This document shows positions 25,101 through 38,900 of a stretch of DNA of 64,000 bases, piece after piece. The notes beneath the pieces are model-generated. The model was given only the letters and a program-made list of their open reading frames with translations, was not told where the DNA came from and searched no databases. Every line of letters starts with the position of its first letter. Position 1 is the stretch's first letter. Origin of the DNA: Limnoperna fortunei (Eukaryota; Mollusca; Bivalvia; Mytilida; Modiolidae); the NCBI GenBank assembly GCA_944474755.1, contig OX104117.1, forward strand, positions 76,670,926-76,734,925, in the 5' to 3' direction. Made by a program: the position numbers and the translations under genes.

Positions 25101-28100
25101 TTTTCGTACCGCAGGTCAGGGGTTCTCTCCGGGTAATCCGGCTTCCTCCCCAATAAAAACTGGACGCCATGAAATAGCTGAAAAATTGCTGAAAGTGGCG
25201 TTAAAACACCATTCAAACAAACAAAATAAAAACAATAAATATTTAGCGTTTATTAAAATATGAAAACTTACACCTTTCAAATATATTAAAGGTTTGTTTT
25301 TAATAAATCAATAGTCAAAGTGTGGTTATGAAATCGCATAAATAATGTGTTAGAATTCAAACTAAACGATGTGATATCCAATTATTACTGAAATAGATAG
25401 ATAAGTTTGATCGGATGTTTGCTTTACGTCCAGCGGCTAGTATTTCAGCGATATTCAGGACAATTAATCAACGGAAAAAGGGGGTGGGGTGGGACACAAG
25501 TAACACAATTTAGACTGCCACTGGAAAAGTATGAAGTTTTGTGTAGGGGCGGAGAATTAAGCCTTTTGTAGCAGCTACAATGAGCCTACTCTTTTTTTCA
25601 AATCTGCAAAAGGGGCTTTATCGTGCTAGGGTAGTGGCAATCTTCAAACACGTTACCCACTACGGTCAGCGGTCAGGCTTTCCCTATGATGACCTAACCC
25701 TAACCCTAACACTACAACTAGAGGGTCTCCACTACAAGTAGAAATAATTGTATCAACAACGTGTACAACTTTTTCAAAAATACATTTTTAAACTTTGAAG
25801 TAATAATTTCATTTTCTTATTAAACTATACCGATGGGCTAGTATTTCTAAAGTGCCTGTGTAGTTTAATTCTCTTGCTTATTATGTTTCGTGCTTGACAG
25901 AATATTGTACGACTAAAAGTAAACGGCGCACTCGATTCAGTTGCATGCTATATATATTATACATATCGTCGGGTCTTTCCCGGGCATTTGTTTGCAATAA
26001 TTTTAATGATCTCAATTGCTTGTCAAAGTTGACAATAAGAAAAGTACACCTTTAAAATTAGTGTACAAAGTTAATTATTTACCACGGGGGGGGGGGGGGG
26101 GGGTGGTAGGAACAGGTATTTTAGAAGACAGTTCCCATTCATCCATAACTACAAATGTATTTATTACATTATTATATTACACAATATCAACCCTTGTTTT
26201 GCATGGTCGCGGAAAAACACCGGATCGTGTTGCAAAATGTATTATACACATTTTATTTGATCAGCGAGGCGGCGAGGCGAGATTACCTGTAACCTAATTA
26301 ACAACACATATCATTCTTTTTAATTGTACATGTACAATTTTATAGTCGTAACTAAATTACCAGATTTAAACGACAGTAGATGCAGCTTAGAAAACACACA
26401 TTATTTTAGGTTTTTTTTTAATATTTAATATTTAACATTGAAAGACAGAAAAAAATAAACGACTAAAATGTCACAATTTAATGTTTGTATCCGTACTAAA
26501 TAAAATACAACAGTTTCCGCCATAATTCAAGAAATTGGCGATTTTATTATATGTATTTTTTTAAAACTTTGTCCGTATTTTAAGAAAACATTATTGTACA
26601 AATGTTTCCAATGCAATCGTTGTTATGGCTTTAATTTCACCAGATGTGTCAGTAAACCATTGAAAATTCAGTGTACTAATTATAAAAAAGGACTTAACAA
26701 ATGCTAATATTTTCAGCAGTCTTCATTTTTTAGAAACAGATTTATTTAAACATACATTTATCTTTAACATTACTATTTAAATAACATTTGTTATCGTAAT
26801 TGTGCGAACGTACAATTTCCAAATAGAGATATTTTTTGTTTAATTCCGAAAATTTTCATAATACAAGTGAAATAAAAAATATTAATCGACGGCAGTTAAT
26901 AAATTAACAATAATAATTACCAGGCGTTGTGACAGTCGTATTTTGTCTGATACAACGGAGAAAATGTCTGTGACAGACATTTTTTGACTGATACAACGGT
27001 AATGCCGTTGTAACAGACGATTTTTGACTGAGTCAACGGAAAAAATGACTGCGACAGACAATTTTTGACTGATACAACGGATACGCCATTGTAACAGACA
27101 TAAAATGACTGCGCCAACGGAAAAAATGTCTGTTACGGACAAAATATGTCTGTGACGGGCATAAAATGACTGCCACAGTAAAAATTATTGTCTGACACAA
27201 CGTTTGCAGTCTTTTACAGACATTTTTGCAGTCATTTGCAGTCAATCTCAGTCAGTCACAGACCAAAAACGACTGCAACTGGTATTTACAGTCATTTTTT
27301 TAGCCAGTGGTGTTACATCAATGTTAATTAAAATTGAAATGCAACGTTGTTTGGGTGTCAAATGTTTTTGTTAAAAAAACATGTAATGAACTGCATCTTT
27401 TTTACCATCTATTTCTGTTTGCTATATTTATTAAAATGTTTTACAAGACAATTTATTCGTACTTGAAGGAATTTAAGATAAATTTTCGAACAGAAGTTTG
27501 CAAAAAAAAAAAAAAAATACAAAAATGGGATATGCAAGAACAACCAGAATAACAAAGGTTCATCGTTTTTAATGATGCACGTTTAGTTAGAAAACTATAT
27601 TTACCAGGATTAATTCGTTTGTTTGTAAAGGGTTACGCTGTATTATATGTAATTTATGCTCGCCAGTTTTATTGGTAGTGAAAGTCGAGAGAAACACCGA
27701 CCATTAAGGTATCCGGACCATAATTGACCACGTGATTATATTTGGTGTCCTGGATGTCCATTGTTTTTCAATGGAGCAGACGTCGGTAATGTTCGGCAAA
27801 CATCGAAAATAGTATTATATAGTAACTAATTTTTGTGCTCAAAACTTAAAATTTAAAAATAAAACAATTTTGTAACCGTAATTAGCAATAATAAAGCTGT
27901 ATTCCTTGGTCGAAAAATAAAATTAAACGGTGACTTCAATAATTGGTCTGATACCCTAATCATATACCATTTCATATGTAAAGAATTATTTGCTCAGATA
28001 TGCATAACGGGAGGTTTGTTTATCCTGACCGACATAATTTTATCCATAAAACAATATTGTATTACTACATTCCTAATGTTCCAAATACTCTTTCAAAGAT

Positions 28101-28409
28101 TTAGAAGTAAAAAGACGAGCTTGGTGGCACTGTGAACCCTTCTAGTATACTCCCAAACAACCTATTAAACAAGGACCTAGACACACATTCGATTGGCAGT
28201 TAATACTAGTAGAAAACTACTTAGGTGCAACCAGTGCAAATATCTGTAACAACGCGATCACTACAACAAATCTTAGTTTTGGATTCATCTATTTTATATG
28301 GTGTTATCTTGACAACATTAATTATAGAAATGACAGGTAATACGAATGTTAAATGTTTTTGGAGAGAAAAAATTGATGCATTGAAATGATATATATATTT
28401 GTTGACGTT

Positions 28410-28499
<90 letters not shown>

Positions 28500-29414
28500 A
28501 GTCTAGAAGATTATGCAACGATACAAATGACAGTGTTTCTTGTCATAAATTTAGACACAGACTGACCAACGAATGGCCTTAGTCATTGAGTGTCAATATA
28601 AATAAATAACGTAAACAATCATAACATATTTATCTTAAACTTTCTCATTTGAAATGAACCCAAAACTTTTTTTATAGTTGCTTCTCAGTCCGCTAACCGG
28701 GGACGTGCCGTGCTGTTATTTGGCTTTGCTCAAATATTCCAACAAGATGTAATCAAAATTATCAAGGTGACAAATTCATTACGCCAGACGCGCGTTTCGT
28801 CTACTTAAGACTCATCAGTGGCGTTTAACTCTAAATGTTTAAGACATTCTTCATTGGGAGATGGAATAATATTTTTTTTCATTGGCAGATGGAATAATAT
28901 AAGTCCACTGGGATCGTGTAAATACACAATACAGGCAGTTCAAAATATTATATAAAGAGTCTAAAAGAATTCTGCTAAACCAGTACACTTATTTAGTATC
29001 GGATCGACAAACATGACGATACAGCATAAACAAAAAATAATAATATACAAGTCTAGAAGATTATGCAACGATACAAATGACAGTGTTTCTTGTCATAAAT
29101 TTAGACACAGACTGACCAACGAATGGCCTTAGTCATTGAGTGTCAATATAAATAAATAACGTAAACAATCATAACATATTTATCTTAAACTTTCTCATTT
29201 GAAATGAACCCAAAACTTTTTTTATAGTTGCTTCTCAGTCCGCTAACCGGGGACGTGCCGTGCTGTTATTTGGCTTTGCTCAAATATTCCAACAAGATGT
29301 AATCAAAATTATCAAGGTGACAAATTCATTACGCCAGACGCGCGTTTCGTCTACTTAAGACTCATCAGTGGCGTTTAACTCTAAATGTTTAAGACATTCT
29401 TCATTGGGAGATGG

Positions 29415-29460
<46 letters not shown>

Positions 29461-29939
29461 CTTACGATTTTATTGTTCGTACATCGTGCGTTTATCGTTC
29501 GTACAACGTTCGTACATCGTGCGTATATCGTTCGTATATGGTACCGCATAACGTATATTTTATCGTGCATCGTTTTCTCCAGCGTGCATCGGATGGTGGA
29601 TCGTTTGTTCTATCGTTCATAGTCTAGTTTTCCGTTTATGTTAGCGTTTATTGTATGGTTTATCGTACATCGTATGGTTTATCGTTTTCGTTCGCCATAT
29701 TGTTGTTGTGTCAAATTAGCGTACATCGTATAGTGCTTGGGCAATTTGATTTTACATGTACATTGTTATTTACGTTTAGTAAACTACAACATTAAATAAA
29801 CATATTTTTGCTCTTAGGATAATAATAACTATGCATTAATAGTTTTTAAATAAATTAGAATCATTGATGTAAAAACGTTTATTGCATTTAACAGGATCTG
29901 AATTATTTTTTACATAATATAAACTGCAATTGAGTTGTA

Positions 29940-29987
<48 letters not shown>

Positions 29988-32900
29988 ACAAATAAATTCA
30001 TTTTCTTTAAGTCGATACGAATACATCGCAACATACAACACAGTTTTGTTTAAAGTCGATATGGCTTATACAAAAAGAACACCAGCTATCTCATGTGCTG
30101 TTTAAACCGACATTGTCCTATGGAACATGTTCATTTATGTGTAGTTTATGTATGCACTTAAATGATACAAGTAATAAACAGGTACACTGAACAGGGGATA
30201 TGATACCGTTTCTTTAAATTAAATAAATTTATTGATAAATTATGAATAAAATATTTATAGCAGATGCTACATATACAAAGCAGTAACCGCTACACTTGTG
30301 TACAATATCTACAGTAATGTAGTTCCGCAGACATGAAACAATCTTCAAAGGAGTTAATTAATGTAGCTTTTGTGCGTAATTGCATGTACGAGACTCTCCT
30401 ATTTCAAATTGATTGTATACCTTTTTTATATTTGATTTTGAGCTGTCTAATGAATGAGTATTTGTACATATATGTAGAAGCCTGGTTTTGCATCCGCATG
30501 TAACAATCGGGACTAGTATATTATGTTTGTTTAATAAGGATTTTTTCATAAGTACTTTGTAATTAAAAGACAACCTGATGTATTTGTTCGAACTTTGAAT
30601 ATGACCGCTTGCATCCGACTTGCTTTAAAATTATAACACTAATGCGCAATTTTTACTCCTATGTCTAACAACATTATATCAAAACGATGAAATATAAATA
30701 CCGACAATGAAGAGGTTTTTCTTTGTCTTCCCTAACAGATAGTTTACGAAATATCTAAAATAAATACATGTATCTCCACCTTTCCATCAACTTAATATGA
30801 TGCTGCCCGTATGACATCGTTACTTCGAAATTAGAGTACTTATCAAAAGATAATCAAGTTGTTATATAAATTACACTGTACTAAAACAGTTCAAAGGGAA
30901 ACGTTATCCTCTATTACCTGTGGTGATTGCAATCAACATAATAACAATTAACGTCTCTTACTTGTGCACCTTTGCGTCCCAGGTAGCTACACGTAAATGA
31001 CACTTATACATTAAATAAACACATTATATTCATAGTAACAATCATTACAATAAAACAGAATTTATGAAATGAATTCATTTATGTTGCAAGTACAATACCT
31101 TTAAAGGGCCCCATCTATATTGCAAGTACAATACCTGTATCGTAAACAAAGACAAATTTCACTGGAAAACAATCACATCACCATTATTTTGGGACAAATA
31201 TCAATTCCTTTTGTTTTCACGTTGGATACAGATCATTACTTTTTTTTCGTAGGATAATTAGTGTTTAACGGATCTAATATAATGATATTCCACGATATAT
31301 AATAACAAAAAGTGAGTATATATATCGATTTTTCTTTAATGTGTAAGAAAGACGCTCAGTTTGACCCAATTTTATCAGGTACACTGTAATTTAAAGGAAT
31401 TTCGTGACCTGCTATTTTCGAACGAATTGGAAATAATAGGAGTAAACTAAAAGCTAACTCCTAACAAACATCGAAGTAGCGTACTATAATAGTTACTGGG
31501 TATATTATCTTGTCTAATATAGTAGCATGTTGTGATCACGTGACAATAACTGTACTGGGCTCGTAATTTCTTCTTTCTACACAAAATGGATCAATATTGA
31601 CATTCGTGCGAAGGGTGGTTTAACAGTTGAGAAACTCTTGAAACAACAAGATTTACTGAATTTTCGCCCCGTTCCGGAAATAATTTTGTACAGATAGGAG
31701 GGAATGATGCATGTAACATTCGGAAACCCGCACAAGATATTGCTCAAGACATTGTTTCGTTTGCGTTGTATTTATGCGAAGGTTTGGGAATTCGTTTTGT
31801 CATCATTGGATAGTTGCTACGCCGGGCTGAAGATCAGACTTTCAAAGGTTATAATGACAAACTCATAAACCAACTAATTGCAGACAAAGTAATTGCCCTA
31901 GCAGAACCAACAATAATACTTTGGCACCACCACGGTTTCTGGTCAGACATGAATTTTTTGTGCTTCGATGGTGTGCATCTTAATCGCCATGGAATGTTAT
32001 AATATTATAGAAGTATCCGGTTTGCTATTTAGCATGTCTCTAAACGTTTATTAGGTATATTGTTTTTCACTTAATCTATTATGTAAATTGTTTTTTTGGT
32101 GCAAGAATTCGTGTACATTGTACACAAAATATTATAGGCTCAATGTAGCCATTACAAATTACAAACAAAATACAAATCGGCATTTCAATAGTATATGTAG
32201 CATACATGCCATTTCAAACACTCAACACTTTACACATATACAAATTTATCCTTCGCATTGTTTGAAGTTAAGAATGCAGTACTTCATTGAATGTACTCAT
32301 AATGGCTCACATTATGAACTTTGTTTCCTCTAGTTCTGGTCAGCATTACATGCTCTTTCTTACATTATAAGTTAGATTTCTGGGCTTACCCTACTGCATA
32401 ACTGTTTTTCATGCTTATGATGAGAAAAAACAAGCGACAATTAATATTATTCTTTTATTCAACTACTTCTCATTGTGAAAAGTTAGTCATATCATACATT
32501 GTGTGTATATGGATAGTTTACATTGTATACGATTTAATTTATGGTACACACTTTAGTTATTCTTACATTGTAAGTAAGACACCTTTACGCTTACATTGTA
32601 AGTATGACACCTTTACGCTTACATTGTAAGTGAGACACCGCTACGCTTACATTGTAAGTAAGACACATTTACGCTTACATTGTAAGTAAGACACCTTTAC
32701 GCTTACATTGTAAGCAAATACATGTTTTATTTATTTACAGCTAAAGATGCCACCCTCTAATCCTAGGGAAAAAGGAAAGCCTGCAAACAGACGGCAGGTT
32801 GAGGGAATAGTACCAGTAATACACCGTTAACTGTGCCAGAAATTGACTATGCAAAGCTTGCATCCGAGATTATCAAACAAAATGCAGCCCTGGGTACCAG

Positions 32901-35900
32901 CACCACAAATGCACAATTATCTGTGAATAGTGCATTGCACATCACTCAATCTTCTGAACCAACCACTTCTAACTTAGTTCCAATTCAGGTTGACCAGAGT
33001 TTAAAACCTATCCAAGCACAAATAAGACCAGTGTCAATGACACATCCAACCCAGATCGTCTCATCAACCATTTCATCCTCTACAACAGCAGCCAATGTAA
33101 ATTCCATTGCAAATGGACCGTCATGTAACTCCTTACAAACAGTTCATAATATTATAGATACATTATTTGTAGGTGAGTCACCAGCAGATACAAATAATAG
33201 TCATCAATCTCAACCATTAATTCAGATTTCTGACGGAATTCCTCTGGTCACACCCATAGCTCAAAAAATTCAAGAAAAGACATGGGCAGATGAATTTATT
33301 GACTTGCAAAGTCTTTCTCCAAATTTTGTCAATAATTCAATCGGAGTATTTGTAAGCAAACGCAGGTTTTCTGTGTATAATAACACTCCTCGATACACAC
33401 AAAGCCTTACTATCGAACAATGGACTTCAGCCTTTTGGATTTTTGCTGATATCTATATAGAAAAACGACCAGAGGAATCCCGTACACTACTGAAATATTG
33501 CCATACTATACGAGAAATGTTTGATTTATATGGGGAGGAGTCTTGGAGGGTTTATGATGAACAATTTAGAAAATTGCGTGAATCTGTTAAATTGCCTTGG
33601 GGAAAACTGGTGGATGAACTTTACACCAAATCTGCCAATTCATCTACGTCAAGTGTGAAATCTAAACAAACTAATTTTCGTCCCCAACAAGAGAGATACT
33701 TACAACCAAAACACACATTTCATTCTACCTCCACAACATCACCAACAGCAACAAAAAAAAATTAAAACATGTTTTCTGTACAACAGAGGTCAAATATGCA
33801 GAAAGCCCTGTCCATACAGACATGTTTGCCATTTCTGCAAATTGTCCCACCCAAGGTTTCAATGTTCAAAATATAAATTTAGCTTATCACAGCCACCCCA
33901 AACAGGTACAAAGAAGTCTCCCAACCCAAATAAAAGTTGATATTCTTAATTTTGAATTGCAAGGGTACTCGCCAACACTGCACAAAAAGCTTATTGATGG
34001 GTTTACACTTGGTTTTAAATAAGGTTTTAAGGGTATAGCCAATAATTTGTCCTTCACTAATCATGCATCTGCTTTACAAAACCCTAAGGCAGTTTATCAA
34101 AAACTTTCCAAAGAATCGTTAGCTGGTCGTATTGCAGGTCAATTCAAAGCCAAACCTTTCAATGTTTTTGTTTGCTCTCCACTAGGCTTAGTTCCAAAGT
34201 CTGATGGGAAATTCAGACTAATTCATGATTTATCCTTCCCCAGAAAGTAGAGAAACTCGGTTAACTCTGGCATTGCTGATGAGTTTTCAGCAGGAAATTA
34301 TGACTCTATGGACCAGGTTATACAATTAGTAAATGTCACATATTCTAGATGATTTCCTTTTTATTGGGCCTCCTTACGCGGATAAATGTAAACAAGACCT
34401 ATCGAATTTCATTCATCTGTGTTCAAATATAGACATTCCTATTAAGGAGGAAAAACCAGTTCTGCCTACAAGTGTTATCACGATTTATGGCATTGAAGTT
34501 GATTCCTCTGAAATGGTTGCACGGCTGCCCCAAGACAAAATCCTAAAAATCAGAGCACTACTACAGAACTTTACAAAGATAAAAAAGGTCACATTAAGAG
34601 AGTTGCAATCTCTAGTAGGTTTGTTAAATTTTGCCTGCAGTGTAATTTGCCCAGGTCGGGCATTTTTACCCAGACTTACAGATCTCACGGCAGGCATATC
34701 CCATCCTTCTCATTATATCCGTTTAACTAGAGAGGCGAAAGCCGACATTCAAACTTGGAAACTTTTCCTTGATGCATTCAATGGAAAATGGTTTTTATGG
34801 AAGACGGCTGGTTATCCTCAGATGTATTGTCTTTGTACACCGACGCTTCAGGGTCTTTAGGTTTTGCAGGCGTGTTTAGTACAAAATGGTTTGGCCTACC
34901 TTTGCCTGAACATTTAGCCCATTTCCAAATCGCCGTGAAAGAGTTATTTCCCAATTGTTATTGCTTTGGAGCTGTGGGGATCATTTTAAAACAAAAAAGT
35001 GCTGTTTTTCTCTGACAATATTGCTGTAGTTCATACTATTAATAGACAAACTTGCAAGGACAAGACCCTGATGATATTAGCGAGACGATTAGTCCTGAGT
35101 GCTTTGAAACATAACCTGTTTTTTAAAGCGAAACATATCCAAGATAAAACAAATATTATTGCTGATAGGTTGTCTCGATTACAATTTCAGAGGGCCAAAC
35201 AGGCAGCTCCTTGGTTGGACCAGTCCCCAGTGTTGGTTCCACAACACCTGTTAAACATTAAAATGACAAAGCACAACAACTACTGAAGTGTTCACTAACA
35301 CCAGCTACTAGAGCATTTTATCACAAAGCATGGTATAGAATGTTAGATTTCCTGGGTTCACAAAATGTTTCATTACCTTTGTCTGTGGTTCAAGTTGCAA
35401 ATTGTATAGGTCATATGTTTGAGCAAAACTTTAAACATTCTACAATTACATCGTACTTTTCTGCAATGAGTTATCTGCACAAAGTTCTGTTGTTACCAGA
35501 TCCTACTGCCTTATTTATTATAAGGAAATATGGTATAAATGCTTACGCATTGTTTCGTGCTTGACATTGTACATTGAAAACAAACGGTGAACACGATTTG
35601 AATTCATGTTTGTCAGGTACTTGTCAAGGGTCGGTGATTCTCTCCGTCGTCTTATGTAAAGATTTAAAGCGTTCTAATTTTAAGCTAGTTTGGTATACTT
35701 TCGACAATAAAGAAGAATTAACCTTCACAACGCTACATACAGTTTTACGATTTTTACAACAGGGACAAAAAAACGTCTTATTAAAAGACACTTCCTTTAA
35801 ATTCATAACTGCAAATGGATGAATAACATTATAAAGTTGATGAATCTGAATCGTCGTCCTGGATGATCGCGCAAAATTACATGTCATTTAATATACAAAT

Positions 35901-38900
35901 GTGTTATTCTTAACGATTTGTATCTTCCCGCGGCGACGCACACTTATTTAACACCTAATACATATAAACAATCAGTAGATGTAGATAAGAAAACAAAAAT
36001 AGTTTTATTTAAAACAAAGAACATGTAGTGACAACAATTTTGTAGTTTAACACTTAGTACTGGACAAAAACGCGTCTGTGAATATACTTAACGATCTTTC
36101 AAATTTTAGAAAGTCAGTAATATTAATGAACAAAATAATAGTTTTAAGAATATACTATTATAGCTGAATATATGAATATTTGATTGATTGATTGATGGAT
36201 TGCTTGACTTCCAGTAAGCAATATTTTACCCTATTTTTGGGACTTATGAATATTTTGAATTTACATATAAACAAAGTACATACATGTACTTAATGATAGG
36301 GATCTAAGATTTATGTTGAATCAATTTACCCTCAGCACAAAAGAGGTAATTTTCAGGTACACATACGGCAACAGAAAAGGTTTAATAATAATATTTGTTT
36401 TTAAACAGCAACAATGTTTCTATTTGTAATTGCATTTAGTACATTTGTAAGGTAGGAACGTGATGAAATGTACATGTAAAAGAGTTACTGCTTTTAAAAC
36501 ATACAGACAGAATTGTTTAACTTTGTCGGCTTTTTCAATCGAATGAATGTAAACGCTTTTATAAAGAAATGTAGATAAGGTTTAAGTTATTTTTTAAAAT
36601 TTATTTAAAACAGAAGTCACAGTAATGTTATTGATCAACGAAGTTCCATAACAAAATACATAGCGTTATATATTTTAATTTTTTTAATTTTACGCATATG
36701 ATTGTGCTCCGTTATCAATTAAGTACCTTGTAAATTATAAATGTAGGAAAACTAGTATATGCCTTCAATACTGACGAAAATACTGAAAGATAAACCATTT
36801 ACAACACGACAATCATTCAACCCTGCACTGACGACATAAGAAACGATGCACCATACGATATACCATGCGATAAACGAAACGTTGCACGATACGATATACC
36901 ATACGATAGACGAAACGATCTATCAAAATGATAGACGCTGTCTCAGCGTTTCTATCGTATATCGTTTCGTGCATCGTGCGTACATCATTCGTATGTCGTG
37001 CGTACAACGTTCCGTTCATCATTCGTACATCGTACGTTTTGTTAACTTATACGTTACAGGGACTGTATATATATATGTGTGTGTGTGTCTAATGAATTAA
37101 CCAAACAATGTCGTTGTAATTTCCACTCTGAAAATCATCTGTACACACAGATTTGATTTTTGAGCCGTCCCACCTCGGGAATCGAACTCGTGTCAGCTTA
37201 GCATTTAGCAATTCAGCATTTTTTATATATTATATAGGAAAGGTCATCCTATATAATATATACAAAAATGCTGAATTAGATTACTGTCAAATTAATACGT
37301 ATTGGTTACGAAAATTCCATCGTCACACGCTAGTACACATGTACTATGTATATGTCTACGATTCACCCGGTTAATGAAGCTATATTTGAAATATAGCGGA
37401 TTTGGCCTAGGGGTCTAGACCTCTGGACATAGTGCAGGCGAATTGGTGCCACAGTATCACAACGGTGTAGGTTCGAATCCCGCTGAGGGTAAGTAAAAAT
37501 TTGACAGTGTTAAAAATCTAATTCTAACAGTGTTGGGCTTAATTTGTAGACGTATAATATAAATATTTGATATTAACCCTGTATTTCTGATGTTTCAGAA
37601 ATCCACTGGATAGATATATTATATAGTTGTCACAATACTTAGACGTTTATATATATTAACTATGTATCTTTAGTGCATTTCTAAAGATCCAATGTTGCCA
37701 TACAATCAATTGTATGGCATATATAAATAGGCGGTTTTGGCAGAGGGGTCTTAGACCGCTGGACATAGTGCAGGCGATTTTATGCCACAGTGTCACAACG
37801 GTGCGAGTTCGAATCCCGCTGAGGGAAAGCAAAAATTTGACAGTTAAAAATCTTACAGTGTTTGGTTTAAGTTGTAGATGGACATGGACATAGTACACGT
37901 GTTTACTTGCGTGTGACCATATATATTATTTGTACATAGTAGTGTTGTTATAATTATTTTTATTAGACAACTATATTATTTTTATTTGTAATTGTATCAG
38001 TCTGCATCTGACTGATCCAGCACTTGTTAAACGAGATTGTTGTTGCTATTTATAGATTACTTATATATATAGAAGATTATGCAACGATACAAATGACGGT
38101 GTTTCTTGTCAAAAATTTAGACAAAGACTGACCAACGAATGGCATTAGTCATTGAATGTCAATATTAATAAATGACGTAAACAAGTCATTACATATTAAT
38201 CTTAAACTTTCTCATTTCCAACTTAACCCAAAATAGTTGCTTTTCAAGTCCGCCAGCCGCAGACGTGCCGTGCTGTTACTTGGCTTTCCTCAAATATATC
38301 AACAAGATGTAATCAAAATTACCAAGGTGACAAATTCCTTACGCCAGACGCGCGTTTCGTCTACTTAAGACTCATCAGTGGCGTTTAACTCCAAATGCTT
38401 CAAGAATTTTTTCATTCGGTGATGGAATGATATAAGTCCATTGGGATCGTGTAAAAACACAATACAGGTAGTTCAAAATATTATATAAACGTCTAAAGAG
38501 TCTACCAACCAGTAAAGCTTATTAAGTATCGGATCGACAAACATGACGATACAGCATAAACAAAAAATAATATACAAGTCTAGAAGATTATGCAACGATA
38601 CAAATGACGGTGTTTCTTGTCAAAAATTTAGACAAAGACTGACCAACGAATGGCCTTAGTCATTGAATGTCAATATTAATAAATGACGTAAACAAGTCAT
38701 TACATATTAATCTTAAACTTTCTCATTTCCAACTTAACCCAAAATAGTTGCTTTTCAAGTCCGCCAGCCGCGGACGTGCCGTTCTGTTACTTGGCTTTCC
38801 TCAAATATTCCAACAAGATGTAATAAGGTGACAAATTCCTTACGCCAGACGCGCGTTTCGTCTACTTAAGACTCATCAGTGGCGTTTAACTCCAAATGCT

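Larger units (their letters stand above)
22488..27312. mobile_element. CACTA (EnSpm)-type non-autonomous DNA transposon
   Basis: The left end reads CACTACTGGCTAAAAAAATG. The right end is its reverse complement with one change (CACCACTGGC...). Both ends are followed for about 400 bases by dense subterminal motifs such as TGTCTGTnACAGACA and CCGTTGTATCAG in both orientations. The trinucleotide TTA sits outside each end (22485-22487 and 27313-27315) and fits a 3-bp target duplication. CACTA elements are known for CACTA/CACTG ends, 3-bp duplications and subterminal repeats. Inverted similarity goes further in: 23805-23835 against 25920-25945. I see no transposase inside. The interior holds a tRNA-type SINE and a common dispersed repeat. 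Confidence 0.75.
31560..35564 (+). mobile_element. DIRS-type retroelement relic
   Basis: The order is SGNH fragment, 28-bp tandem repeats, gag-like ORF1, RT, RNase H and the start of a tyrosine recombinase, all on the plus strand. I could not identify the terminal or internal complementary repeats that mark intact DIRS elements. It sits antisense inside the predicted 19.5 kb intron of the main gene. Confidence 0.75.

Noticed and set aside
25685..25712. Telomere-like CCCTAA run
   Set aside because: Only about four units inside a dispersed repeat; no telomere or internal telomeric block.
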